Below are positions 24,188 to 33,602 of a DNA stretch of 46,417 nucleotides, in pieces (position 1 is the stretch's first letter; every line of letters starts with the position of its first letter). Location of the stretch: the NCBI GenBank assembly GCA_051453625.1, contig JBOZIK010000001.1, positions 155,924,660-155,971,076 of the forward strand. Reading direction: 5' to 3'. The translations under genes and the position numbers were made by a program. This DNA comes from Welwitschia mirabilis. Its lineage: Eukaryota; Gnetophyta; Gnetopsida; Welwitschiales. The notes beneath the pieces were generated by a model. The model was not told the DNA's origin, did no database searches, and was given only the letters and a program-made list of their open reading frames with translations.

Positions 24188-24676
24188 GAGCAAGCAATGA
24201 CAGAGGCAGAGGCCAAAAGGCAAATCTTCATCCATAAGGAGGGAAAGGATCAGGATGTGGACCATTATCATAGATTATATTCTCCACTATGGCAATTTGT
24301 GTGTTTTTACATCTTACATTTATCATGTACTTCAATGAAAAATGTGAAACAGTACTTTGTATCTTTGTAGTTTGTAATTTGCAACTTTTTCACTTCCACT
24401 AATTGCTAAGTATGTGTTTATGAATAGTTTAAAGGAATATAATGCCCCATTTCCTTTATGATCTCATTTAAAACATATGTTGATATGCTAACCATGTTTA
24501 TTCTGTAATCTATAATGAACATATTTACAAAAGTTTTGAAATACAATCTATCTTTTATTTTTTTTAATTTATGTGATGTGCGGCAATCCATAAATCAATC
24601 TAGAGCGATCCGACAATCCGGAATCTTTGGATATTAAAAAAAAAGGCTCTGTGATCTACTCCGATCCATCTAACTA
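24188..24676 (+). other. hAT-1 3' UTR and right arm
   Basis: AT-rich sequence ending in a subterminal cluster of GATCC/AATCC motifs (24590-24670) and the right terminus at 24676. Confidence 0.6.
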
Positions 24677-24684
24677 TGATCCTT
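24677..24684 (+). repeat. hAT-1 right target-site duplication
   Basis: TGATCCTT. It differs from the left copy at one base (G for A), and Copia-1 RT continues in frame from here. Confidence 0.75.
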
Positions 24685-25690
24685 ATTGGTATTTACATGG
24701 TTTACTGACAAGTAAAGCCATCATTCTATTCCTTTATGTTGATGACATTCTTATAGCAAGGGATGATGTTACTAAAATCAAGAGGTTGAAATCTTAGTTG
24801 GCAAGGCATTTTGGAACTAAAGATTTGGGTCCTACAAACAAACTTCTTCAAATGAAAATCCAAAGGAAGAAAAGTAGTAGTCAGCTATGGCTGAATCTTT
24901 TTGATTATATTGGTAAAGCTTTCATACGCAAAATTGTATCCCTATTAGTACTCCTTTGGCATCATGCTTTAAGCTATCCAAAGAGGATTGTCTTAACTCT
25001 GAAGAGAAGAAAAGGACAATGGCCTTTACTCCTCATACATTTGTTGTTCTTTGTGTCATTTATGCTATGTTATATACTCATCTAGACACTGCATATGCCA
25101 TAGGAGTGGTCTCTCGATACATAAGCATCCTAGTTTCATGTATTGGGAGGTAGTGAAATGGATACTTTAGTACTTGAAGAGGCCAGCAAATGATGCATTA
25201 TGTTTTGTAGCTAACATATTTCTTGCTACTAGTTTTCTAGATGTCAATTTTGTAGGTTGTAGAGATATTCAAAAATCCACCACTAGTTATGTCTTTACCA
25301 GTTTACCCTTGATGATGATCCAATAAGCTGGTTAGCATATCTTAAATAGGTTGTTTCATTGTCCACTACACAGACTGAATACATTTACTTACCAAGGCAA
25401 CAAAGGAAATGACATGGTTGATATATTTGCCTGGATTGTTGGGCTTTACAGAAAAGAACTGGGAGGTCTTTTACGACAGAAAGAATGTCATATGCTTGGG
25501 CAAAAATGCATCTTGTCATCCTTAGACAAAACATATTGATGTTTAGTATCATTTCATTGAGAAAGTTGTTGAGGAAGGAATGTTGCATGTTGTCAAAGTT
25601 CACAAAAGGGAAAATGCAGTACATGCTTTGACCAAGACAACAGCAATAAAAAAGAATTCCTTTTGCAAGAGGAGGATTAGACTAGTAATT
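24677..25690 (+). pseudogene. Copia-1 reverse transcriptase C-terminal part and RNase H
   Basis: Resumes in the frame left at 18709. The catalytic box is intact as LYVDDILIA (YVDD at 24735-24746), followed by KIKRLKS and HFGTKDLGPTNKLLQMKI. Then, in shifting frames, come a YAMLYTHLDTAYAIGVVSRY segment (about 25060-25115; usual YAM..TRPDIA.AVG.VSR), RNase H traces (CRDIQKSTTSYVF; STTQTEYI) and a tail with HIDVRYHFI-like and KENAVHALTK residues (25530-25640). Separated from part 1 only by the hAT-1 insertion. Confidence 0.8.
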
Positions 25691-25778
25691 ACTTGGGATC
25701 TACACATGGAAAGCAATGCAACTATTAGTGTTGGAGCACAACTTGTCTTTAAGGATTGTTCAAGTGGAAGAATGTTGT

Positions 25779-26045
25779 AATGTGAAGCCAGATTCTATTT
25801 CTATCCCCTTGTTTGTTATATCCTTATGTTAATCCCACATGGTTGTAAAAGGTGGATTGGGTTATGAGCTCACCTTAGGATAGTTATTAAATAAATTATA
25901 ATTTGAAAAAAGAATATGTTATTGTAAAGTGAAGAGAAAGTCTATTTTGATTCCCTTGCTTGTTACATATTCAGACCCCATTCAATTGTAAAAGGTAGAT
26001 TTAATAATAAAGTCAGCTTAGGATGGGTGGTCAAGAAAAATTAGT
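25779..26045 (+). repeat. Tandem duplication A in the Copia-1 LTR
   Basis: Unit A1 (about 25779-25910) and A2 (about 25920-26045) share TGTAA.GTGAAG, TCTATTT..AT.CCCTTG.TTGTTA, CA.TTGTAAAAGGT.GATT and AGCT.A.CTTAGGAT in the same order. Confidence 0.6.
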
Positions 26046-26105
26046 TATAAGGGAATACGATGGTTAGGAGAAGTTATTGTTGGTTTTCTTCTCTAATCTA
26101 ACCCT

Positions 26106-26591
26106 TTCCTATATTCCTCAAGCAATTGAGGGTGATGTAAGTGCTTTGTGCTTCACAACCATCTATATTCTCTCATGCATCTGCCTTCTACTAATAAGAG
26201 AGCTACATTGCTTTCTCTAGGACACAGGCTAGAAAGGGGCCAAACCTCATTAATTCTTTTATGTGCTTCTTCTTTTGTTTTTGTTCATTAATGTTTATTT
26301 CACTCTGCTATATCCATTTCATAACATATGTTAGAAGAAGACAATTAGGGTTTTGCTACTTTGACCTAAATGTCTTTCCTGTGTATACTCCTCAAGCCAT
26401 TGAGGGCTTTGTCTAGTGTGCTTCATGGCTATTTTGTATTTCTTGGAGCTTTCAGCTACAAATAAGACGTTTGCAATGCTTTCCCAAGGAAATAGGCTAG
26501 AAAGGAGTTGAACCTCATTAAATCTTCTATGCATTGTCATTTTTGTTCCTTTTTGTTCATCTCATTCTATGTTGCATTCATTTTGATAGCA
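26106..26591 (+). repeat. Tandem duplication B in the Copia-1 LTR
   Basis: Unit B1 (about 26106-26329) and B2 (about 26377-26591) share CTCAAGC.ATTGAGGG, GTGCTTCA, CTACA, GCAATGCTTTC-like, GGCTAGAAAGG, AACCTCATTAA, and an end with TTTTTGTTCAT and CATTTTGATAGCA / CATTTCATAACA. Confidence 0.6.
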
Positions 26592-26601
26592 AGCGAATGG
26601 T

Positions 26602-26609
26602 CACAAGGC
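26602..26609 (+). repeat. hAT-2 left target-site duplication
   Basis: CACAAGGC, identical to 43895-43902 although 17.3 kb apart. It lies about 10 bp beyond the apparent end of the Copia-1 3' LTR. Confidence 0.75.
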
Positions 26610-27400
26610 CACTGCAGGAACACTCATGGCGAGTTAGTGAGTCTGCGCCAAGTCACAAGTCTATAAAGACTCCCAAGTCAACTTAAGCAAAACTTGCTAA
26701 GTCCAAACGTCAACACGAAACCCATGAATCTACAAATTTACATGAGCATTGCCAAGTCCATGCAAGTGAGGTGGGGAAAAAGTAAATTTAAAAATACTAA
26801 AAAAACTTCCACTAATATTTTGGGGGGCCCAACAACTTTTAGGGTGTAAGGAACCCTTTTCTGTCCTTTTTTGACACACATTTGACTCATTTTTAAATTG
26901 CGATAGAGGATTTCTAGAGTGTAGAATAGCTTGTGAGCTCCAAAAGATGACATTTTATAGGTTAGATTTCATCATTTCAGTATGTATTTCTTGTTTCATA
27001 TTTTTTAATGTTGTTTTCACATTTTTAACTTGCTATCCACTTTATTGTGAAGCAAGCTAGTTTTCTTCTTTTTGAAAGTTGAAATAGTGATAAGTCTATT
27101 ATGGTTGTTATAATGTCTTATAGATTCCTTTGTTTTTATCTTCGTTATTTTTGAAGAATCTAAGTTCTCTTTTCATGAAGAAAAATTGGTTTCTAGTTAG
27201 AGAGCATGTGAAAAAAAACATTTCACTAATTTCAAACTTTCCATTTTCTACTTATTTGAACTTCTTATTAATTATGAGCAAGTGAACATTTTTTGATAAT
27301 TGATATCATGGTTTTTTTAACTTCCTTTTTAGTGTCTTTCCAATGTTATTATGGTTTTTTCAGCAGATTCATAATTGAAGTTGGGAAGACTAGAATGCAC
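26610..27400 (+). other. hAT-2 left arm and leader
   Basis: Repeated AAGTC, GAGTC and GACTC motifs in the first 150 bp, probably subterminal transposase sites. AT-rich leader sequence follows, without a recognisable gene up to the BED exon. Confidence 0.55.
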
Positions 27401-27444
27401 AAATATGACTCTAAGAGCAAAAATGTCAGAGGACTCAAAAATAG

Positions 27445-27951
27445 GTGTTTCTTCCCAAAACCCTACAAACCTATTTGTTGGGCCCCATTTACACAAGATT
27501 TCGTGGCCCAAATGATTTGCTCCCAATGACAAAAGAAGAACAAGAGTGGCTAAATGAATTTACCAAAAACAAACATGAGAGAGCTTGGAAATATGTTATA
27601 TCTCATCCAAAGACATTGGGATCAAAGGGGCATATTGTATATTTTAGATTCTATGGCAAGAAAAATCATAGAGGGACAAATAGGTTTAAATACCATCTAG
27701 CATGCATAAGTAGAAAAGATGTCAGGCCTTGTACTACGGTACAAGAGGAGGTAAGGATTGCTATTGCAACTATTTTAGAGGATTAGTTAAAAGAAAAACA
27801 AGCTCAAAAATAGAAGAGGGCAGTTTTGGGATAATGTTTAGGTGTAGCAAGAACTTATGAGCTAGAGCTAAACCCTACTGACATCCATGGGGATGTGGAT
27901 ATCAAACATGGTGTTGGTGCATCTATTAGGCCCTTATGTTTGACGTGGTGT
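27445..27951 (+). pseudogene. hAT-2 transposase, BED zinc-finger exon (zinc ligands lost)
   Basis: In frame from about 27529: MTKEEQEWLNEFTKNK, ERAWKYVISHPKTLGSKG, VYFRFYGKKNHRGTNRFKYH and ISRKDVRPCTTVQEEVRIAI, ending at a stop at 27784. The layout is that of a plant hAT BED finger (AWKYV, CxFCGK, G...RFK.HLA, V..C..V..EVR). Both Cys of the CX2C pair are Tyr or displaced (the second is TAT where TGT is expected), so the finger cannot hold zinc. A little further similarity runs to about 27950, where the CAATGA-type element begins. Confidence 0.75.
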
Positions 27952-28302
27952 CAGTAATTAAAAGTTAGCAAAAGTAAAAAGTTGGCAACCTTTAAAAAAA
28001 TGTCTAGTCGTCAAGTCTGAGACTAGTCGGCAAAAAAGGTCGGCATTAAAAAAGCATTAAAAAATCATTTTTCTTTAATTTCAAGAAAGTAAGACATTAA
28101 TGAATGAATGTGATGTTGCATTATATAACGAACAAGAAGTGTTTGCACATAATCAAGAATATAAATCTATTAAATTTTGTGTTAAGAGGATATGACAGGG
28201 TACATTGTATAGATGAATCCGAGGAGGAGTCACTCAGGTATTGTTTCATAAGAGTAAAATTGGAAGTGTGCATAGTCTAAATAATAATTGATAACATACT
28301 AA

Positions 28303-29202
28303 NNNNNNNNNNNNNNNNNNNNNNNNNNNNNNNNNNNNNNNNNNNNNNNNNNNNNNNNNNNNNNNNNNNNNNNNNNNNNNNNNNNNNNNNNNNNNNNNNN
28401 NNNNNNNNNNNNNNNNNNNNNNNNNNNNNNNNNNNNNNNNNNNNNNNNNNNNNNNNNNNNNNNNNNNNNNNNNNNNNNNNNNNNNNNNNNNNNNNNNNNN
28501 NNNNNNNNNNNNNNNNNNNNNNNNNNNNNNNNNNNNNNNNNNNNNNNNNNNNNNNNNNNNNNNNNNNNNNNNNNNNNNNNNNNNNNNNNNNNNNNNNNNN
28601 NNNNNNNNNNNNNNNNNNNNNNNNNNNNNNNNNNNNNNNNNNNNNNNNNNNNNNNNNNNNNNNNNNNNNNNNNNNNNNNNNNNNNNNNNNNNNNNNNNNN
28701 NNNNNNNNNNNNNNNNNNNNNNNNNNNNNNNNNNNNNNNNNNNNNNNNNNNNNNNNNNNNNNNNNNNNNNNNNNNNNNNNNNNNNNNNNNNNNNNNNNNN
28801 NNNNNNNNNNNNNNNNNNNNNNNNNNNNNNNNNNNNNNNNNNNNNNNNNNNNNNNNNNNNNNNNNNNNNNNNNNNNNNNNNNNNNNNNNNNNNNNNNNNN
28901 NNNNNNNNNNNNNNNNNNNNNNNNNNNNNNNNNNNNNNNNNNNNNNNNNNNNNNNNNNNNNNNNNNNNNNNNNNNNNNNNNNNNNNNNNNNNNNNNNNNN
29001 NNNNNNNNNNNNNNNNNNNNNNNNNNNNNNNNNNNNNNNNNNNNNNNNNNNNNNNNNNNNNNNNNNNNNNNNNNNNNNNNNNNNNNNNNNNNNNNNNNNN
29101 NNNNNNNNNNNNNNNNNNNNNNNNNNNNNNNNNNNNNNNNNNNNNNNNNNNNNNNNNNNNNNNNNNNNNNNNNNNNNNNNNNNNNNNNNNNNNNNNNNNN
29201 NN
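28303..29202. other. Assembly gap (900 N)
   Basis: Open frames drawn across it are meaningless. Confidence 0.99.
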
Positions 29203-30318
29203 TCTATTGTTATTACCCTTTACAGTCAAATAGTGTTCAAAAGCTATATCCTTAACATAAGAAGGTTCAAAAAGACACAATACACAATAAGGTTAAAAAA
29301 GAGAGAGGAAAAAAAGATATATCCTTTAGAGTCTAAACAAAGATAAAAATGCTGTAATACAAGTTGAGTTTTGACTATATTTTTTTAAGTTACAAAAATT
29401 GCAATTGCAATTCTCAAAAAAAGTTGTCAAAATGAATCCTTTTGCTTTCCTTTTTTATTATAATAGAAGGCTTTTGAATGGTTTTCTTGCTTTTCTTAAT
29501 ATTCAAATACATTCATGAAAACGCTATTTATAACACTCTCAAATGAGGCTCAGAATCTCTGATATATCTGCATTAAGAGAATCTTTCTTATTTGCCTAAG
29601 CAAGACATGATGCACATACAATTGGGCATGGCCTTTAGCATGCAGCTTGTGGCAGCATGAGCCTTTTGCTTAGCTTAGGAAAATCTTTGTTAAGCTCCAC
29701 TCTTGGGTGAGCCAATTTGACTTGACATAAAGACCATGTATGTTACATAGATTCCCATGTTTGGTGTCAAATTTTCACTTATCTTTGTATTTCAAAAGAA
29801 TTATGCATATGCAAAGGCAAACCATTCATGGCACATATGTTGGAGTAACCTTTACTATACATTCCACTTGCATTTCCACAAACTTTAAAAACAATAAACT
29901 AAACCATGCTTTCTATCATCTATGTACTATTATAGGGTGACTTGGTTCAAGAGGTCATGTCTATAAAAAGAAAACTCACAAAAAATATATTGATCTTGGT
30001 CACTATTACCTATGAAAGCCACATATGTCACCATGCAAAAATTGAAATTAGTAATTTTCCTTCCATGTCTCTCCACTATGTACAGTTACATAAAACTAAC
30101 ATGCACCTTGACTAACGCCCAACTTCTGCTAAAATGTGAAAAGCATTATAATACAGAGAAAAGTTGTTCCACAATTTGGCTTTCGTTCCAACCTTTTCAT
30201 TTTATAAACACTTGGTGAAAAGCTGTGCCACTTTGTGAACTGGCACATGACGTTTATTCCACACAATAATGTAATAGGAGAGAATCTGAGATTCAGAGTG
30301 CATAAATATTCCACTAGT

Positions 30319-30510
30319 TCATAAGGCTCTTCCCAACTTGCTGACATTTTTCAAAAATATCAACTCTAATCCTGACTGCTCAAGAATACACTCAGCAATT
30401 TCCACAATATGGTATCCACTGTCTGTATATTCACAGAAACCTGTGATGGCATGTTGCTTAGGAACAAACAACTTCAAAGGTGTATGCATTTGGAGCCATG
30501 AAATGCGTAC
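30319..30510 (-). pseudogene. Unrecognised coding-like segment inside element 2
   Basis: On the minus strand one frame runs LQMHTPLKLFVPKQHAITGF, CEYTDSGYHIVEIAECILEQ and SGLELIFLKNVS without a stop. The composition looks like ordinary cellular protein rather than transposase or Copia sequence. I do not recognise the family. It could be a captured host exon or chance; a shorter overlapping frame (30129-30347) follows. Confidence 0.3.
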
Positions 30511-30902
30511 CCATCTTGCTGCTGGGACACCACTGCCTACAAGCAAAAAACAACCTACGTTGCACTACCCTCTTTGTGCAAGCAAACCGCTTGCTGCTAG
30601 GACGCCAATGCCGCTGCTAGTCGCTCCCCTCCTCTGTGCCTCCGTGTAGTTCATGCCTCTGTCAACGTGAGCTACCACGCCTGGAAGCGCCTAAGAAAAA
30701 TTATTTGAGGTTGCGTGCCTAACACCGCGACTATTTTGAACATTTTGTTGTCTCAGTTGGCAACTAATCGCGCATTGTTCAAGCAGCGACTAGTCACTGA
30801 CAATCGCCTGTTCTGCGCCTTGCGACTTAAAAATAGTCCCTTTGGAAAAAGAAGGCGACTACTCACCCGAACAGTGATTAGTCGCTGTTTCTTTAATCAT
30901 TG

Positions 30903-31651
30903 CATTTGTGTTATTGTAGGCTCTAGTTCTCGGCCATCCATTAGAGGCAAAGGGTGTTTCATAGAGGTTGTTGATAATGCCATTGTAAATTTGCTTTACC
31001 TCAATATCATCCCATTTATTAGTCCTGGATTACATATTTATTAGAGAATGATAAATGTTGTTGTTGCAATAGGGCAAGGCTATAAAGAACCATCATATGT
31101 ACACCTTCGTGGTTCTATGTTAGAAAAAAAGAAAATCATATGCAATTTTCAATTTAGTATTTTTGTATATAGTTCTTAGTTATCGCTTTTACTTTTACAA
31201 TTACAACTTTAGTTTTATGTTCAGTGGCCATGATCCTCATGGATTTATTTTTCCAGGATTTCAAAAAAATGATTGAAAAAATGCAAAAGAGAGACACAAG
31301 ATAGCTTGGATGATCTTTGATGTCTGATACTTGGATGAATGCTAGAAGTAAACTATTACACGTTTGGAATCTGATGAGGCATTTCTTGATGTGAAGATAG
31401 CGTCATTTTCTTCAAATATGTCAAAGGTATCAATGTATGGTAAAAATGCAGACTTGATGTTTGACTTGCTTTCTGAAGTTGTTCCTAAAGTTGGAGACAA
31501 AAGCATTGTGCAAGTCATCATAGATAATGCTGCAATTTGCATCAATGCTGGAAAGAAACTTATGGTGTAATTTCGAAAAATCACATGGGTTCCTGCTGTA
31601 GCACAATGTACGGATCTACTAGTTGAAGACATTGGCAAGTTTGCTTAGGTA
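30903..31651 (+). pseudogene. hAT-2 transposase, DUF659 region
   Basis: After a possible acceptor (TTATTGTAG, ending 30919), pieces in order: SSSRPSIRGKGCFIEVVDNA, AIGQGYKEPSYVHLRGSMLE (usual GPGY..PS...LR...L), a second exon with MSDTWMNARSKLLH (usual SDGWTD..) near 31320, and open from 31364 DEAFLDVKIASFSSNMSKVS, ADLMFDLLSEVVPKVGDKSI and VQVIIDNAAICINAGKKLMV, then WVPAVAQCTDLLVEDIGKFA. These are DUF659 landmarks (VDASD, VVTDNA.NYV.AG, WTPCAAHC.DL.LEDIGK). Asp of IDNA is kept; Cys/His of CAAHC is altered. Confidence 0.75.
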
Positions 31652-31899
31652 AGATTTCATATTTTTGTGATTTTGTCTTTCATCCTTTGTTGTTTGATAT
31701 CTGTGCAAGTATTGTTATTTAAAACTTTGTCTATTTTTGTTTTCCTAAGCTAAACAAGTGGTGGACACATTTCATATTGTTGCTAAATTCTTATATGGCA
31801 TAACATGGTGCATGCATTATTTTAGACAAAAATATTGAGAAAGAGCTAAATAGGCCTAGGCAAACAAGATTTGCATCCTAGTTCATTGGGTTGCAAAGT
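31652..31899 (+). other. hAT-2 intron-like sequence
   Basis: AT-rich, no domain; runs into the gap at 31900. Confidence 0.5.
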
Positions 31900-32391
31900 N
31901 NNNNNNNNNNNNNNNNNNNNNNNNNNNNNNNNNNNNNNNNNNNNNNNNNNNNNNNNNNNNNNNNNNNNNNNNNNNNNNNNNNNNNNNNNNNNNNNNNNNN
32001 NNNNNNNNNNNNNNNNNNNNNNNNNNNNNNNNNNNNNNNNNNNNNNNNNNNNNNNNNNNNNNNNNNNNNNNNNNNNNNNNNNNNNNNNNNNNNNNNNNNN
32101 NNNNNNNNNNNNNNNNNNNNNNNNNNNNNNNNNNNNNNNNNNNNNNNNNNNNNNNNNNNNNNNNNNNNNNNNNNNNNNNNNNNNNNNNNNNNNNNNNNNN
32201 NNNNNNNNNNNNNNNNNNNNNNNNNNNNNNNNNNNNNNNNNNNNNNNNNNNNNNNNNNNNNNNNNNNNNNNNNNNNNNNNNNNNNNNNNNNNNNNNNNNN
32301 NNNNNNNNNNNNNNNNNNNNNNNNNNNNNNNNNNNNNNNNNNNNNNNNNNNNNNNNNNNNNNNNNNNNNNNNNNNNNNNNNNNNNNNNNNN
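31900..32391. other. Assembly gap (492 N)
   Basis: Hides the left part of the CAATGA-type element 3 and part of hAT-2. Confidence 0.99.
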
Positions 32392-32512
32392 GTCGGAAAT
32401 GTCGTAAATGTAGGTGACTTTTTTAAAATGTCGGCTAAAAATGTCAGCCGCCTTGAAGATGTTTTCAAATTGAAAAAAGGGCTAGCGACATGTCGCGACA
32501 TTTTACTCATTG
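32392..32512. mobile_element. CAATGA-family hAT element 3, right part only
   Basis: Nearly matches the right arm of the 461-bp element: GTCGGAAATGTCG, GAC.TTTTT.AAAATGTCGG, TTTTCAAATTGAAAAAAGGG, CGACATGTCGCGACATTTTA, then CTCATTG. The reverse complement of the end is CAATGAGTAAAATGTCGCG. The left end is lost in the gap. The 8 bp that follow (ACCACTGT, 32513-32520) would be its right target duplication. Confidence 0.75.
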
Positions 32513-32634
32513 ACCACTGTGTTGCGAAGATATCAGAAGTAAACGAGTTTCAATAATGGACACCAAGAAGCCATAGAATCAGATGAAACAATATCATGGG
32601 TACAAAATGCTGAGTTCAAAGAACCAATATATGT

Positions 32635-32880
32635 TGGGACGTCCGACCGTTCCCCTTGGGACATTCCGTACCGTCCACGGATATAAAACAGAACAACCTT
32701 CAAAGTGGGACGTCCGACAAATCAGTATGGGACATCCTATTAAGAAACTAAATACCTTTTTGAAGAATCCAAAGTGGGACGTCTGAGTTTTATTATGGGA
32801 TGTCCAACCTTCAGCTTGGGACATCTGAGTAGTTCCTACGTTAACAATGTGGGACATCCGACCTTATATGGGATGTCTGA
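32635..32880 (+). promoter_or_regulatory. Array of GGGACGTCCGA-like motifs in the Copia-2 5' LTR
   Basis: About nine copies at intervals of roughly 20-30 bp, the best being TGGGACGTCCGAC at 32635 and GTGGGACGTCCGAC at 32705. Others show CpG decay (GGGACATCC, GGGATGTCC, GGGACGTCTGA). The core GGACGTCC is a palindrome holding GACGTC, a bZIP-type C-box. Probably U3 enhancer elements. Present at matching places in the 3' LTR. Confidence 0.6.
32682..32689 (+). promoter_or_regulatory. Candidate TATA box of Copia-2
   Basis: TATAAAAC in the context CCACGGATATAAAACAGAAC, with motif copies on both sides. The same block is unchanged in the 3' LTR (41398-41405) although the surroundings have diverged. 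Confidence 0.45.
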
Positions 32881-33534
32881 CCAGAAGAATGTCATAGAGG
32901 AACTTTAGATCCGTTTAGTTGCCCAATGCATTTTTCCAATACAAAATACGGGTCACTGTTGGTCTGCAATGTGTTTTCCAATGCAGCGCTTCTTTTAAGG
33001 CAGACTACAACAACTATTTTTTAGAAAAAGTTTAAATAGAATGTATTTGATCATATCTAGAGCAACTGTACTTACATTGTATCATCTTGTATTCAAAGAG
33101 AACTACTCTAATATAAATTGGCTATCAAGTTCATGTATGTTTCATATTGCTGATGTATTGTGCATNNNNNNNNNNGTGCATGATCAAGGCACCTCTCTCT
33201 CTTAGACACTTCTGATCTGACTGTTCACTGGGTTGGGCTTTGTTGTATTGTCCTACCTTTTTCTAGTTGTGAAGGAGAAAAAGGACGTGTTTGTGTAGAT
33301 CTATTGAGCTAATGGAACCAGAAGGCTAATAGCATTTGCTGCCCCCTGAGAGTGGAGTAGGCTAATTGCCGAACCACTATAAATTCTGGTGTCTTCAACT
33401 TTAGCATCTTCGTTTACTCAATTTTTCAGTATCTTTTGAGATCTTAAGGCTTTTGAAATTAAGTTATTTGATTTTATTTTTTTAAATACTCTATTCATCC
33501 CCCCTCCTTTAGAGCATATTTCGATCCTAACAAT

Positions 33535-33547
33535 TGGTATCAAAGCC
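33535..33547 (+). other. Copia-2 primer binding site
   Basis: TTGGTATCAAAGC begins two bases after the LTR end. It matches the initiator-Met tRNA type site TGGTATCAGAGC with one change. Confidence 0.85.
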
Positions 33548-33602
33548 TAGTTGCTCTAGATTGGTCCCTTTTCTTTTATTGTGGTTGTTTTAGATCTATA
33601 GG

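Larger units (their letters stand above)
18710..24676 (+). mobile_element. hAT-1: autonomous-type hAT transposon (decayed), 5967 bp
   Basis: It is flanked by an 8-bp target duplication, TAATCCTT (18702-18709) and TGATCCTT (24677-24684), with one mismatch. Without the insertion the Copia-1 RT frame is continuous. The inverted termini are imperfect: the left arm has ATGGAGCAGATCAAGAG, and the reverse complement of the right arm has CGGAGTAGATCACAGAG close to the end. Subterminal regions are rich in GCGATCC / GCAATCC (18790-18870 and 24590-24665). The coding content is a BED zinc finger, DUF659, a middle region and the hATC dimerisation domain, split by introns. An internal tandem duplication and a 146-base gap are present. 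Stops make it inactive. Confidence 0.85.
16146..26591 (+). mobile_element. Copia-1: 5'-truncated Copia retrotransposon, split by hAT-1
   Basis: Domains in Copia order: gag with zinc knuckle, protease region, gag-pre-integrase, integrase, reverse transcriptase, RNase H, then a 3' LTR. About 4.5 kb remain once the hAT insertion (18710-24676 plus one 8-bp duplication) is discounted. No 5' LTR or primer site was found before the gag similarity, so the 5' end is deleted or rearranged. Many stops and frameshifts mark an old copy. It lies upstream of exon A of the minus-strand host gene, in opposite orientation. Confidence 0.85.
25773..26591 (+). mobile_element. Copia-1 3' LTR
   Basis: Starts TGTTGTAATGTGAAGCC directly after a short purine tract (AAGTGGAAGAA), as expected for a 3' LTR. 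It ends near TTTTGATAGCA (26591) or earlier at CATTTCATAACA (26329). The interior consists of two successive tandem duplications (see repeats). The end cannot be confirmed without a 5' LTR. Confidence 0.55.
27952..30902. mobile_element. Probable non-autonomous hAT of the CAATGA family (element 2), with gap
   Basis: The left end CAGTAATTAAAAG and the right end (reverse complement CAATGATTAAAG) match the terminus of the 461-bp element at 36413. Both arms carry CTAGTCG motifs (left near 27995-28030: TCTAGTCGTC and GACTAGTCGGC; right near 30785-30880: CGACTAGTC and GATTAGTCGC), which supports one element across the 900-base gap (28303-29202). A clear 8-bp target duplication is not visible (CGTGGTGT left, CATTTGTG right). 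hAT-2 transposase similarity stops on its left and resumes just to its right. Confidence 0.45.
32520..33532 (+). repeat. Copia-2 5' LTR
   Basis: TGTTGCGAAGATATC ... GATCCTAACA. Matches the 3' LTR along its length. Contains the GGGACGTCCGA array, a TATA-like box at 32682, the GAGTGGAGTAGGCT block and CACTATAAATTC near 33376. A 10-base gap (33166-33175) is bordered by GTGCAT on both sides. Confidence 0.92.

Noticed and set aside
18691-24670. CAGAG-type hAT-1 termini (AAGAGTGCG left, GGCTCTG right) as the exact ends
   Set aside because: The flanks of those points do not form a direct repeat; moving outward to 18710 and 24676 gives an 8-bp duplication and restores Copia frame.
28246-29280. Long minus-strand open frame of 344 codons
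   Set aside because: Almost entirely N bases of the 900-base gap; only the edges are sequence.
31871-32556. Open frames on both strands across 31900-32391
   Set aside because: Open only because the gap contains no readable stops; the right end is the non-coding arm of a small hAT element.
32594-32857. Minus-strand open frame in the Copia-2 5' LTR (and its counterpart at 41295-41534)
   Set aside because: It is the reverse translation of the motif array; openness comes from the repeated motif.
32635-32880. CRISPR-like or satellite array
   Set aside because: The repeated unit is a short palindromic motif with unequal spacing inside an LTR of a plant retrotransposon; there are no constant-length repeats and spacers.
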